Below, piece by piece: positions 1-12,210 of a DNA stretch of 64,000 nucleotides. The notes beneath the pieces were generated by a model. It searched no databases and was not told the DNA's origin. It saw nothing but the letters and a program-made list of their open reading frames with translations. The translations under genes were made by a program, and so were the position numbers. The DNA lies in NCBI GenBank assembly GCA_027924585.1, contig BSBM01000092.1:5432001-5496000 (forward strand), given 5' to 3'. The stretch is from Larix kaempferi (Eukaryota > Streptophyta > Pinopsida > Pinales > Pinaceae). Each line of letters begins with the position of its first letter. Positions within the stretch are counted from its first letter, which is position 1.

Positions 1-17
1 TGTAAAATAAAATAATC

Positions 18-241
18 TTTCCGCAATCCGTAATTGCAGGTTGCGGGTTGCGGAAACACACAACGCAATTTTATTATTAAATTCACTTTTCCGCAATCCG
101 CAATTGCGGGTTGCAGAATGAAAAGTTCAAAAACTAGTTACAAGGCTTTCCCACAATCCGCAATTTGCGGGTTGTAGGATGACAACATTCCAAAAAGTGA
201 AAACAAAACTCCCGCAATCCGCAATTGCGGGATTGCGGGAT
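18..241. repeat. four tandem 60-70 bp units with a palindromic GCAATTGC core
   Basis: Four copies of a core reading roughly CCGCAATCCGCAATTGCGGG begin near 21, 91, 151 and 212, so the spacing is 60-70 bp. Each core contains the self-complementary GCAATTGC or a one-base variant and can form a short hairpin. The spacers between cores are AT-rich and diverged. The array may begin before the window. No coding potential or known element is recognised. Confidence 0.7.
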
Positions 242-3200
242 GAACATGACTTTATAAGAAAAATCAGAGCTTCCCACAACTAAAAAACTAGTGAAAAAAA
301 TAGAATTTTTCAAAAGGGACAATCCCACTTAAGTTCAAAACAATGCATAGGGAATAAAGTCATAATAAAATAGATGGAAAACCCCATAATGATAAAGGAG
401 TTTCAAACCATTACCTTTGCATTTAAGAATCTCGGGGCTCCCATATTCTAATGGAACATGGGATCTATTGTACCTACAATAGGTCGGGAAATTGGTGTTA
501 TAATTTGACTGCGTATTTAATCTTTTCAGTAGCATCTTGCATGTTCATGTTAAGATGATAAAAGATATTGTAATTTTTACTGGTTAGATTTTTTCTTTTT
601 TTTTTAGAAAGATGATTTGTCTAATCCCTTTTCCATATGATTTATTTTAGTAGTATGAGATTTGATTTGAATATTAATAGGTTTACTAGATTTGAGCCCA
701 TAAGAAAAGTCGATTTACAAATCCTCTGTTGCTTTATGTTAAGTTAAATTTGTTGTTACAATTAAATTGTACTGAAATTTGTGTGTACAACAATCATAGC
801 TCACATGAGAGTCCAAATGAAATGAAAAATAAACCATGCAGCGAGTTTTTGAATGAATACTTGCGCACGTTGGAGGTAAGATTGTACTAAGAAATGTGTG
901 GTCGTGTCCAAATTTAGTACAAACTTGGAGTTGAAATAAAAGCTCTTTAAATTTAAATAAGTTTTCAACCTTATTTTAAATGCCTCAGAAGGGATAATTT
1001 TAAGCACCCATACTTATTTAAAAGTGTATAAACCCTAGCGAATCTTACCAATTCTTAAAATGTCAACTATAAAATATTTGGCGATGTTTTTCTAAAATTA
1101 TTTTAATTTCTAAGGATTTTATATAGTTTATATAATAATTTGGCGAATTTTTGAGTGAAAAAAGTTTACCCCATCAAAATTGAACGAAATGGGGCTTCAA
1201 AAAATGCAAATTAGCGAATCTTTTTTTGGAAAAAAACATGGAAAATAGCCCATAGGCTAAATATCGCCCCTAAAATTATCCTTGGTCAACCTCTAATATT
1301 GATGCATCCAATAAACAAATTATTTTAATTAAAAGACTATGTTAAAAGACTCATAAACCATATTATACAAAAGCACATTAACAAGATACTTCGATGGATT
1401 AGTTTTTCCACTTATAACGGTGATTGTTTTTATTTTTTATATTTTAGTAGAAATGTAACATTACATGATTTTTTTAATTTTATATATTAAAAAGCTCATG
1501 TTTTGAGAATTTCACTCTAGTTATTTTCAAAAAAAAAATCTGTCATTTTAAACTCATTTTTCTCTATTGTACATTTTAAAGTAATTGAGAGCACTTAGGA
1601 CAACCAAGGTCTCAACTATAAAATTATACCTTCCAAATCAGTGATAGGAGAAACTATGGATATCTAATTAATTCAACATTTAAAATCCAAACTTTTAAGA
1701 ATATTGTACATGTAATTGTAAATAAAAAACTTCGATTTGAACATTGTAAATAAAATTTTCAATGTAGAAAGAAATTTGAATTAACATAAATACAGTATTA
1801 AGAAGAAATTTAAAATAAGATATTAAAAATAGATGAAAACTTGGAATAAGTCAAAAACAATTTTTTATTCTAGTTATAAACATTTTTTTTATGAGCATTC
1901 AATGTGTTTATATTAGTTTGCTCAATTTAGTTTGTTGAATATATGTTAGTATACTTGATTTCCTCACTTTATTTATTTTTTAAATATTTTTTTATGTTTA
2001 ATAAGTAATTTATGTTACTTGAACTTTTATTTAAAAGAATAATGGGAACACCAATCCTACAATTATTTAGATTTATCGTACTTTGTTTTGTCTGCAATGT
2101 GTCGTGAGCTATGTTAGCCTTTTCCTAAAATTATATATTTATTGATACATGTTATATATAGTTTCACATTGATACATGTTATATATAGTTTCACATGCCC
2201 ATGCTCTCACTCATTTTATTGCTCCTTGTTTTTTTCCTCTTATCAACATCATATAAACAATGCAAACTTGCATGCTTTCTATATAATTTGTTTTTGTATA
2301 CACTTCTTTTTTAATTATGATATACCTTTATGTTATTCAAATCATTTTGTCTCTCCAATATAAACTTACATGATGCAGGAGCATCCTTAGGTTCGGGCAA
2401 TCCACATCATCCAAAAAAAATATTTCCATTCCGCACAGTAAATAATGAGTTGAATAAGGACTGTGGTTCTTTATTGATCCATTTTTTCATAAATTCGTTA
2501 TCTTTGTGTTTATTTATACCATGATGTTACAAATAATTCCATTCGTGCATGATGAAACACATGCTGAAACTCCTTCACATATGGCATCGACAAGTGTTGT
2601 AAATCCTTCATACCTCAATGCTGCCACATAAGCAATTCATGGTTCCACCCTGTCACTATGAATGATTGTTTCTGCCATGTGTTCGGTAGAATACCCACAC
2701 CCAGAAGACTAAGCGTCATATCAAACAACAAGGAGATGGGTGAACAGTCATTGAGGAAGGTGAACGATTTTGGCAACTGTTCAATCTTGGTAGAGGAAGC
2801 GAAATCAATTCAAGGGAGGACCGTATAGTTTAAAATAGAAATGGAAGTGATGAGAAGGGGTTCAACACCAAAAAGGAGAGATCGTGAAGGATGCATTGGA
2901 GAAGCAAATTCATTCAATGACCAACGTGAAGAAAACAGATGAAATAGAGTATCAACACATTAACTCAAGGACTCTATCCACCTCATCATTTTAGAGCTAT
3001 TACATAGCTCGAGCAACCATTTGATGAATGTTATTACTCTTGTCAATATTTGTTGAAATGTAACTGTGATTTCACCTTGAATCAATAAAATCTTGTGTGC
3101 ATTTAATTGGTATCCAATAGTTAAATTTCCATGTTAATTTGCATTGTGTTAGATAATAGCATGATGGTTTTCCATTGTGTATTCTAAAAGAAGAGTTAGG

Positions 3201-3245
3201 TTCTGTAATGGATTGTGTGTTGCAACACCTAGCCTATGCGTCAGG
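242..3245. other. AT-rich non-coding stretch
   Basis: No convincing gene is visible; the ORFs are short and low-complexity. Three small structures can be seen. A stretch near 1036-1271 resembles one at 30779-31007. A 27-bp perfect tandem duplication lies at 2142-2168 and 2169-2195. An AATAAA signal lies near 3085 in what may be the 3' part of the 5' LTR of gypsy element E, because a primer-binding site follows at 3246. The LTR start could not be located. Confidence 0.5.
2142..2195. repeat. 27-bp tandem duplication
   Basis: Two identical adjacent copies of a 27-bp AT-rich sequence, beginning TTGATACATG, lie at 2142-2168 and 2169-2195. This looks like a recent local slippage or duplication event. 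Confidence 0.85.
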
Positions 3246-3257
3246 TGGTATTAGAGC
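3246..3257 (+). promoter_or_regulatory. primer-binding site of gypsy element E
   Basis: TGGTATTAGAGC differs by one base from TGGTATCAGAGC, the usual plant LTR-retrotransposon site complementary to the 3' end of initiator tRNA-Met. It follows a CA dinucleotide (3242-3243) and lies upstream of a gypsy gag remnant. It therefore marks the 3' boundary of an eroded 5' LTR. Confidence 0.6.
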
Positions 3258-3464
3258 GGGTTTCTCTTGGAATGATTGCGTGATTGTTCTTGAAAGTGGG
3301 TTGGAGAATACCCTGACTTTGGCGGTGTAACAACATTCAGAGTGATGAAGACAAGTGGTGTATCAACGTCTGGATTGAGGCTGTGGATGGTAGTTAGGAT
3401 TCAAAATACTACGATACTTGTGAGAATTCCATCAAGAAGGAGAGGCAAAGCACATGGAGGTGCA

Positions 3465-4338
3465 GGAATTGAATGATTTACCAAATACGAAGAAGAATAG
3501 AGGAGTTAGAACATAGAAGATATGGGGATGTCGAGACAGAGTCAGAATCTGAAGCTGAGATTTAAGGTGAACAACATAGTGAATATACAGACCCAATTGT
3601 ACGTCTAATATCTTATTTGAGTAACATAGGTAGTGCGAAAGTTGAGGTTTCATGCTATGACGAAAGTCTGAAAGATGAAACTCTTATTTACTGGATATGA
3701 GAGCTTGAGAGATAATTCGAATATGAGGATGTTCCTGACCCAAATAGAGTTCGTTTTACCATCACATAGTTGAAAGGACATGCATCCCTTTGGTGGGACA
3801 TGTTGCAGAAAGATAGAGTTGATCATAGGCTGGAAATATCAGGACTTGGAAGAAGATGGTGAGTAAAATTAAAGAGACTTTTTTCCCTGTAGACTATCAA
3901 CAAAATTTGTGTAGACAATTTCACAATCTGATACAGAAGGATTTTTTTGTGCGTGAGTATACTGAAGAGTTATTTAGGATGTCACTCAGATCGGGAATTA
4001 AGGAGCCTAAGTATCAACACGTAGCTAGATATGTGAATGGATTGAAGTATGCAATTTAGGATGAGATGAGTACACAATATTTTCATACTTTGGATGAGAC
4101 TTACCAAGTTTCCATGAAGGTGGAATAGAAGGTTGAAAGAAAGACTCAGCAAAATTTTAGAGGAAAAGGTTCACGGGGCAGAGAAATAGAAATCATTGCT
4201 AAAGCTAATGGGAAGGATGATGAAACTATAATCAACCCAAGTACCAGAGGAAATGGAGCCGGTAGAGGTAGAGGTTTTGGAAGAGGAAAAGGAAAGTATG
4301 TAATTACATGTTATAGAGGTAGAGTGGAAGGCCACAAA
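3465..4338 (+). pseudogene. gag: Ty3/gypsy element E gag, first part (decayed)
   Basis: Capsid-like gag of a Ty3/gypsy retrotransposon, with several in-frame stops and at least one frameshift. In order: a basic RRRRIEELE-type start near 3480; a segment ending in LKGHASLWWD near 3775-3800, a hallmark of plant gypsy gag; then the clearest piece at 3856-4059 (FFPVDYQQNLCRQFHNL, EYTEELFRMSLRSGI). A basic RGRG-rich linker follows, then the start of a CCHC zinc knuckle whose second Cys is already lost. The frame stops at 4338 because a solo LTR is inserted there; the same frame resumes at 8784. The family's gag normally packages RNA in cytoplasmic particles; this copy cannot. Confidence 0.8.
4334..4338. 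repeat. 5' target-site duplication of the solo LTR (ACAAA)
   Basis: ACAAA immediately before the LTR start TGTCACACAC is repeated exactly at 8779-8783, immediately after the LTR end. Five bases is the expected integrase footprint for plant LTR retrotransposons. Confidence 0.9.
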
Positions 4339-7300
4339 TGTCACACACCCCAAGTTCTAGACATTTTATGTTATTGAGAAAACATTATGTTTTATTTTTA
4401 TTCTAAATTTTTATGACTATTGACCAAGTGGAGTCATGGATGACTGTAATTAATTACTTTGAATATTTTATTATAAATAAATAAATGTGGAGACAAACAT
4501 CCAAAGGAGACTGTTGAATGAGTGTTCACTGACCCACTAGGGGGAATGGATTGTAGTGGAGAGTAGATTGACACTTGGAAGCATCCTCAACTCACTTCCA
4601 ACTGTTGCAGGGAGAAACTTCCCTACTTTTGTGGTCATGTTCCCCAAGAAAGTGGAACTGAGCAAGTGGCTCATTTACTGAAATAAACTGACCAAAAGAC
4701 ATGGGCATGCTATTTATCTATCCATCAAATTCAGTAGGAGGCTCTTCATTCTTACCTTGTGATAATTTCTAAGCATAAGAGATTTGATGAGGGGAAGGTT
4801 AGAAGTGATTGAGTGAACTAAGACTGCATTCTGAACTAGTGTAGCCACATTGCTGAGCTCAATATTGCTAAAGGAAGGAGGTGCTACTGCTAAGTACTAC
4901 TGCTGAGTTACAAGGGAATTTATTCCATTATTCCACACAGCATCTTCTCCCTAGTGGTTCAGTGAACAGGATCAGGGGTCCTAATACAAGTAGTTTGGCT
5001 GTCTTCAGGAGATTGGTTGGGTGGAATGAGATCCTTTGGCTATCTGTTTCTTCTTCTACAGTCCAGGTTCATATTGTGTTATCTTCTTTACTTTTTGTTA
5101 TGTTAGTAAATTAAATAGGAATGCATTTGTTATCATCCCTTCCCATTTAATCTAAGATATTTTGCCTTAGTGAATATTATACTTCTGTAAATTATATTGA
5201 CAAAATAAAATGCAGCATGAATGATGTAGTTAAAATGATAGAATGATTGATTATAAAATTACTTTCCTGCATTTTTCCCCACACTGTAAACAGTGTCGTA
5301 CTCTAGTACAGGAAAGGATAATTAGAGTAGATCGGAATGATCATATGCATTGGATAAATTTAAATGATTATTTTATAAACGCGGTTATATCATTTTCAGT
5401 TCTGTATTATTGTTTTTATTTAAATAGACCATTTAGAATTGTAATCGGAAAATACAACTTTTCTAAATACTTCACTATTTATGCTTATTAAATAAACCCT
5501 ATCTTTTGTTATAAACAACGATAGTATCGAAAGTATCTTCTTTCCAAACAATAGTAATAATAGTCTTGAAAAACAAATACTAAATAAATGGATTCTTTTC
5601 ATTTAGCAAACACCACATATATTCATGAACAGGCTTCTCATATCATATTTTGATATCATATAAACATGTCTAAGATAGGTTGAATATCATAATAGTAACC
5701 ACATCGTTTTTCTTCAAACAAACCAAATACTATTATTTCAGTAGAGAACAGTATTCAAGTTCTCGTATATTTTTTTAAAAAGCATCTTATCATTTCACTA
5801 AAATACCATAAGTCGAATACAAAATCTAAATACGATTACAGGGTTCAAACCCTAAGTTTTATCCATTATTTTTGTTGCATTTTTAACCTTAATATTACAA
5901 AATATTTCATCATAATCCAGAGATCGAAACACTTCACTTAAGCACAGTAAGTTCCTAGAGAAGGGTCGAAGACCAGGCAAACAGCGTGGTTCGAAAAGCT
6001 TAGTCCAATTCCATTGGCTCTTCAACTTTTAAAAATGGGCTCTACCGTAAACCTTTGTTATCCTTTAGACTTTACTAAATCCACAGGTTTGAAACCAAAG
6101 TATCATTTTTTACAACTGTCTACTATTTACTGCATTGATAAAATAAATTACACCTGAACTTTGATTTCCAACAAAAACATTGCAAACATTCATAAAGAGT
6201 TGAACACATCTTTTGCATTTCATACTAGTTCATTTTAAAGACATTACGAGTTACGAGTCAAGGGTTTAACCCTCCTTATTTACTCGTCTTAAAACCAGAA
6301 ATCATTTCTAGAAATTTAACCGAAAAATGATATAGCTTTCAAATAGGCTTCTATTTCTTTATTCTCCACAAAAAAAAAAACATACATTAATCCGAACCAA
6401 ACATCGAGGAAACCGATGTGAGCGATAGCTCGAGGGTTGAGAACCCTGTTTCAGAATGCCTTATGGCTTAGTTGTAAAACAACCCAGGTCTAAAAGCATC
6501 ATTGGAGTCCCGATGGAATCCTTTGCTTAAAAACAACGAACTCTTTGCTAAATAAACAATACATGCTCAGTGACAAATTCCTCGTGGTAAGGGATTCCCA
6601 TGAGATGTCTCCGAGGCTTACCTGGATTCCATTTAGAAGACCTCACCTTTCCTTCTTCAACTAGTTGCAAACCCTTGACGAGAAGTTCACCTGCCATTTA
6701 AACCATTACAAACAAGGTTAAACAACGATCTACGTGTGAATAAACAACAGAGATGATTCTTTAATAATACCATTGAAATTCTTTCGATTAGCAACGGATG
6801 CATCACCTGTAATATTTTTTGGAGCACGGTTGAATGTTTAAAGTTCACCAACATAGACAGTGAAGAAAGAAGTCCACTTTAAACTCCATAGTTTACAACA
6901 CTGATTAGTTGCAAAATGACGAGACAGGTCACCACCATTTCATACTAATGTTTGTACATTGCAAACTTCCGTAAAGAAAACATTGTAAACTATAAAAAAC
7001 ACTGGTAAAACCCTACCAACACCAGGTCATGGTATCGAAACTTCAAATGCAGCACACTATGGTGGGAACCCTAGACATTGCACACTCTTTTAACACCATT
7101 CCTGTTTAGTTGTAGGTGGATAGGTCACACCTTCAGAACACTGGAAGGAAACAAACAAAATATTCACTAAACCCATGAAAATAGAAGGCCTGTCGGCCTC
7201 TTCCCTCAAATCGCTCATGCAAGAATGAATGCTAATGCATTGGTCTCAACGATAGTGTAGTGGTGAGTTAGGGTTTAGTTCAAAAACCAAGAAAACCCAG

Positions 7301-8778
7301 ATCTACGGTGAGGATCCAAGCAACGAAACTCCTAGCTTTTAAAGTTCACCAACTACATTAAATTGCAGTAAATCAATTTTACCAACGCCGAACTGAGTGT
7401 GCCAGATGGAGATCCAGCGAGGACTCTATTCTACATCAAGTACTGTACAGCTCAATGCCTCGTTTTTCTTCCTAGTTAATTACTATCACTGAGATTCAAG
7501 TAAAGCACGCGGAGTTAGCCACGAGAGCAGCCACCAAGCTTCCCACTACAACAACATTCATTGAAGCTTTAAATTCCTAAGTTTGAGTACCTGCCATCAC
7601 ATAACACTTTAATGTTAAACTTGATTTTCCCTTCGTGGTTTAGTATATAGTTTTCAAAGTTAAGATTTCAACGTTAAACTATAAAGGTATTACATGGCAT
7701 CAATTCTATGTTTTTGGCCACTACATACTAAGTTGTAGTGTAAGTTAGAGTTAGGATTTTCTTTATAAAAACAATGATGCCATATGCATAGTTTATATTC
7801 GGTATGCTTTGAAGAATTATGCATATAACTACTCACACTTGCATATTATCTTTGCCTTAAAATAACATATAGTTCATACATTTGATTGTATCATGAAATC
7901 TAGGCATATAAGTATATGCATATAAATGATACCCCTATAATATGAACATTAGATAGGTGGAGAATTGTTTTAACATAATATATCCCTAGTGCATAGTTAA
8001 AAAGCATTATAATGTAATGTATTTCAATATCATTCCAATAGCAATGAAATAGAATGATTACCCTTTAAGTGGATATTAACATATACTAAAGTATATGCCC
8101 ATCGTCATGGTTGTACATAGAGTAACTGGTTAAATGAAATTTAATAGCGGAACAATAATTTGATTAGTGAAATAAATCATACCAAGTTTATCATCCAGGA
8201 TTTTCAATACCTGAGAAATTGCAGATATTATTCTACACATTCACCTTGATAACCTTAAAGGCCACTATAATGCTATAGGTTATTGTGAAACACTAATGAA
8301 GGCTGCTTTGGAATATCCCTGTCTTACCTGTCCACTGCAAATAGAATTCAGGAGTGTTAGCTAGCAATAGCTAAGTAAGCCTCAGAGCTATTAAGGACCC
8401 ATTCACGACATCAAAACAAAAGTTAGTCTCTAGAACTAAACTTCATCAAGGAATCGATGACTTGGTTACTGAACAATAAATACTTAATATAAGTTACAAA
8501 TTTCAATAACATAGTGACAGTTTAGTGATGAAACAAGACATAACGATAATTTAATACACTAGTTAGAGATAGTAGAAGCAACAACTGATATTCTGTTTAT
8601 GAGAAATTAAAACCATTTAAACTCTACGACAGTGATAGAAGTCAATGTTGTTAAGCCTGATCTATTTTTAAAAACCTTAGTATGTTTAAATTAACATTTA
8701 TTACTTATGCACAGTAATAGTAAGCAGTTAATGCTATTCGAAATTTTTTAAATTTTAGTGATTTTTTGGGATGTTACA
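4339..8778 (+). mobile_element. 4.44-kb solo LTR, same family as gypsy element F
   Basis: The segment begins TGTCACACACCCCAAG, ends GGGATGTTACA and is bounded by exact ACAAA duplications. There is no internal coding domain, PBS or pol between its ends, so it is a solo LTR left by recombination between two LTRs. Its first 450 bp match the start of the LTR at 57520: TGTCACA plus ACCCCAA, a GAATATTTTATTAT block, and CCCCAAGAAAGTGGAA. The two are similar in length (4,440 and 4,372 bp) and share related AT-rich ends. An LTR of this size is unusual for copia or gypsy. It sits inside the zinc-knuckle codons of gypsy element E, so it is younger than E. Small ORFs inside it have no recognisable product. 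Confidence 0.9.
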
Positions 8779-8783
8779 ACAAA
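8779..8783. repeat. 3' target-site duplication of the solo LTR (ACAAA)
   Basis: Exact copy of the pentamer at 4334-4338. Removing the LTR and one pentamer restores an uninterrupted gag frame. Confidence 0.9.
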
Positions 8784-9485
8784 GCATCGAAATTCCCAGA
8801 GAAACAAGGTTCTAGTAAAATAGGTGATTCCAAAATGAATATGAAAGTAGCTGATGAAGAATCGGTAATGGGAGACAATGTCACTGTACTTCAGTAATAA
8901 AAAGGTGAAAATATGATGTTTTTGAGAGTCTTGTTCATACCGGAGAAGAAGTTAATAAAGGATCCTGAATAGAGGAAAAGAATGTTTAAGACAAAATATA
9001 AAGTCCAAGGAAAATGTTTTAACTTAGTTATTGATGGAGGAAGCACTGAAAACTTGGTTTCCACCAAAGTCAAGAGGAAATTAGATTTAAAATGTGAACC
9101 ACATCCTAACCCTTATAGGGTTTCGTGGTTGCACAAGTACCATCAAGTAATGGTGACTGAGCAGTGTTTATTAAGTTTTCAGATTGGGAATTTCAAAGTG
9201 AAAGTGCTATACGATGTGGTAGAGATGGATGCGTGTCAAATTCTGCTTGGAATACCTTGGATGTTTGATAGGAAAGTGTTCCATGATGGCAGGAAAAATT
9301 CTTATGAATTTGTGCAAAATGGACAACATTATAAGTTGATCCCACTACGTGAGGATGATGTGACTAATAGTGATACATGTAGCAAGGATGTGCATAATTG
9401 TAAGAGTCGCATTATGTTGTGTTCTACTAAAGAGTTCCTAAAGGAACATAAACAAAGTGGATGTTGTTTGGTGTCAATGCTGTGA
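8784..9485 (+). pseudogene. pol: Ty3/gypsy element E gag end and aspartic protease (decayed)
   Basis: This continues the gag frame after the solo LTR: the last part of the zinc-knuckle region, a linker with stops, then a good protease reading frame from 8982 to 9485 (167 codons). The retropepsin-like active-site segment is LVIDGGSTENLVS, where DGG stands in for the usual D-S/T-G, as in some gypsy lineages. The second conserved block is ACQILLGIPWMFDRKVFHDGRKN. No reverse transcriptase or integrase follows; at about 9486-9493 the sequence switches to a Helitron fragment. Its normal role is to cleave the Gag-Pol polyprotein. Confidence 0.82.
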
Positions 9486-9489
9486 AAAG

Positions 9490-10205
9490 TACATAAAACT
9501 TCAGTCTTCATTAAAATAAACATTGAAGAAAACTTCCCCACAACCATCTCTGAACTCAACAATTGCTTCGAACAAGCACCTTCTGACAAACTCCTTGATC
9601 AACTCATGCATTTTGGAGCATCTCTCCATGGAACACAATCTTTCTAGAACAAAACTAGGAATGAATTAATAGATATGATTTCCCATATTGGCTATCCAAT
9701 GGTTTTCTTCACTTTGAGTGCAATCGACACTAAATTGCTTGACCTGTATGTGGTCATGCTTGGGAAAGCGCCCATTTTTCTAAGAAAGCATTATCAATGG
9801 CGAGATCACAATATGGTATCCAATCCTCATCTTGCATCGCTTTACATGCACCATAGGTATATAATATTCCATGAAGAGATCTTGGTGAAACACCTACTTG
9901 CACATGACTATTGGTATAGGTCATATTTCTTATCGCTTCTAACTAAAAACAATATATTTTTTCTTATACTATTTTTCCACTAAATTCTTAACTCATCTTG
10001 CATTTAAAGGTATGAATGGAAAAGTAGAGGCTCTGCACATATTCATGGCTTCATCTGGTTATATGGTGCACTTGATATGGACAATATTGATTGTGGGAAT
10101 GTTGTTGAGATTGATAAAACTAAGGACATCTTTGATTAATGCATTTCAACTTAGAACCCGCGAGAGACCCAATAGGGAGACCCCTTATTTCCTCGCTCTA
10201 CCCTA
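9490..10205 (+). pseudogene. Helitron Rep (Helitron_like_N) fragment with HUH motif
   Basis: The translated frame shows FGASLHGTQSF, then NELIDMISHIGYPMVFFTLS, NPHLASLYMHHRYIIF, DYWYR, then YEWKSRGSAHIHGFIWL. This order is characteristic of the Rep domain of plant Helitron replicase-helicases. HIH at 10038-10046 is the HUH metal-binding motif of rolling-circle initiators. A tryptophan position is TAG in the SF*NKT stretch near 9645, and two stops occur near 10138-10155. A 90-bp segment (9920-10009) separates WYR from YEW and fits a GT-AG intron. No Tyr motif, helicase domain or Helitron ends are present, so this is a truncated fragment. It has been joined to gypsy on the left and copia on the right. 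Confidence 0.8.
9920..10009 (+). other. GT-AG intron inside the Helitron Rep frame
   Basis: The segment begins GTCATATTTC, ends TTTAAAG, is AT-rich and 90 bp long, and is flanked by TATAG and GTATGAATGG. Removing it restores a continuous conserved WYRYEW stretch in frame. Introns are known in plant Helitron replicase genes. Confidence 0.75.
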
Positions 10206-10224
10206 GGTGATCTGTGCTTGTTTT

Positions 10225-12077
10225 CCACTAAAGACATTCTAAAAGCCAATCCTGTCACCAAAAAGGTTGTGGTGAGCAGAAATGTTAAATTCCTTGAAGA
10301 CAAATGCTGGAGTGATACAACAGATATTCTGTTGAAAGACAGTGCAGTACCACTAGAACCACTCAGAATGCCCAAACTGGAGGTACAGCAGCAGCAGCAG
10401 CAAGAAGCAACACCAACAGACATTGCACCACAGAACCGGAGAACCAGAAGCTTAAGGGAGTTATATGAGAAGACTCCTATTATTGATGAGCAACTATAGT
10501 ATGCCCTATTTTCTTGTCAACCAACATCATTTGATGAAGCAATAAAATAAGCACAGTGGGTAGCAGCAATGAATGAAGAAATCGATTCTATTGAAAAGAA
10601 TCATACATGGGATCTTGTTGATCTCCCATCAAACAAAAACAATATTGGAGTAAAATGGGTCTATAAGACCAAACTCAATGAAAAATGAGAGATAGAGAAG
10701 CACAAATAAAGGTTTGTTGCAAAAGGATTTGCTCAACAACATGGTGTAGACTATGATGAAACATTTTCTCCAGTAGCAAGGATGGACACCATCAGAGATG
10801 CACTTGAAATAGAAGCTCAAAACCAGTGGCCTGTTTATCAAATGGATGTGAAATCTTCCTTTCTCAATGGCATACTTGAAGAATAAGTCTATGTAGACCA
10901 GCCACCTGATTATGCTATCAAAGGTCAAGAACACAAGGTATGTAAGCTGAAAATGGCCTTGTATGGTCTAAAACAAGCTCTATAAGCTTGGTACAACAGA
11001 ATTGATTCTTACCTCATCAACAATGGGTTCAACAGGAGCAACAATGAACCTACTCTGTATGTCAAAACAGATCAGCAAGGTATCATTTTGATTGTATGTC
11101 TTTATGTTAATGATATGATTTATACTGTAAATATGATGTTAGAAGAATTTAAGACAATCATGAAAACGGAGTTTGAAATGACTGATATTGGAATCATGAA
11201 GTACTTCCTTGGTCTATAAGTTGACCAAAGTGAAAATGGCATCTTCATCTGTCAACATAAGTATGTTACGGACATTCTGTAGAGATTCAGAATGGATAAA
11301 TGCAAACCAACAGAAACCCCCATTGCTACAGGAACCAAGTTAAGCAAGAATGACGAAGGACCAACAGTAAACTCCACAATTTACCAAAGATTGGTAGGAA
11401 GTTTAATGTATTTGACTGCAACTAGACATGATTTGATGTATGCTTTTAGCCTAATATCTAGATTTATGGAATCTCCCAAAGACTCTCACTGGAAAGTTGG
11501 TAAAATAATTCTGAGATATGTTGCAGGCACAGTTGGTTATGGAATTTGGTACACTCATTCACCAGAAAATACTTTTATAGGCTAGACTGACAGTGATTTT
11601 GCAGGCAGTATTGATCATAGGAAAAACACATGTGGCTATGCTTTCCATTTTGGTACCAGTCTGATTTCATGGGCCTCTCAAAAACAACCCATTGCTAGTA
11701 TGTATTCTACAGAAGCAGAATATGTAGCAGCAACTATAGCAGCATGCCACACAGTTTGGCTAAGAAGACTTTTGAAGGATATGGGACACACAGAAAAAGA
11801 AACACCACCTATTTATTTTGACAATAGTTCTGCCATGCAATTGTCCAAACATAATGTGTTTCATAGAAAGAGTAAACACATTGACACTCACTACCACTTT
11901 ATTCGCGAGTTAGTCAATAATGGGGAGATTACTTTGATGTTTTGTGGCTCTAAGGAGCAATTGGCTGATATGTTTACCAAACCTTTGGGAACATCTGCAT
12001 TTGAGTTTCAAAGGAAGCACACAGGCATTGATAGTGCTGAAAATACTATCCCATTTGAGATTAAAGGGGTGGGTTAA
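10225..12077 (+). pseudogene. pol: Ty1/copia element A: reverse transcriptase and RNase H (decayed 3' half)
   Basis: The frame starts with NPVTKKVVVSRNVKFLEDKCW, the integrase C-terminal region. It continues through the copia RT domain ([37 protein letters not shown]) and RNase H (SLMYLTATR, GTSLISWASQKQP, STEAEYVAAT, KHIDTHYHFIRE, DMFTKPLG), ending at TAA 12077. About eight in-frame stops are visible. The RT active site reads YVND instead of YVDD (11103-11114), losing a catalytic Asp. It is closely related to element B: the same QQQQQQ linker and near-identical RT blocks. Gag, protease and most of integrase are missing, replaced upstream by the Helitron fragment. Confidence 0.9.
12060..12071 (+). 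promoter_or_regulatory. polypurine tract of copia A
   Basis: ATTAAAGGGGTG precedes the 3' LTR and aligns with ATTAAGGGGGTG of element B at 20761-20772. It would prime plus-strand DNA synthesis. Confidence 0.6.
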
Positions 12078-12202
12078 GAATTACAATCTCAATGATCATA
12101 AGTTTGTTAATTAATTGAGTTATTAATTGGTTATTAGGAAATGATTATGCCCACTTATGATCTATTATTTTCTGTCTTCATATTTTCTCTCATATTTTAT
12201 CT
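12072..12202 (+). mobile_element. decayed 3' LTR of copia A
   Basis: GGTTAAGAATTACAATCTCA aligns with the start of element B's LTR (TGTTAATAGTTGTAATCTCA), with the first base changed. The middle of the LTR is deleted by about 80 bp; GAAATGATTATGCCC and a TTTTCTGTCTTC tail still match B. The end is approximate, because lipoxygenase coding sequence begins at 12211. Confidence 0.6.
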
Positions 12203-12210
12203 TTGCTCTA

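Noticed and set aside
3246-3257. A tRNA gene at TGGTATCAGAGC-like sites (also at 16139, 36941 and 61894)
   Set aside because: Only the 12-base complement of a tRNA 3' end is present, at LTR boundaries; no cloverleaf or A and B boxes. No tRNA, rRNA or other RNA gene was found in the window.
10381-10402. CAG-rich run in copia A as a disease-like triplet expansion
   Set aside because: Only about six Gln codons; element B has the same short poly-Gln linker, so it is an inherited part of the pol linker.
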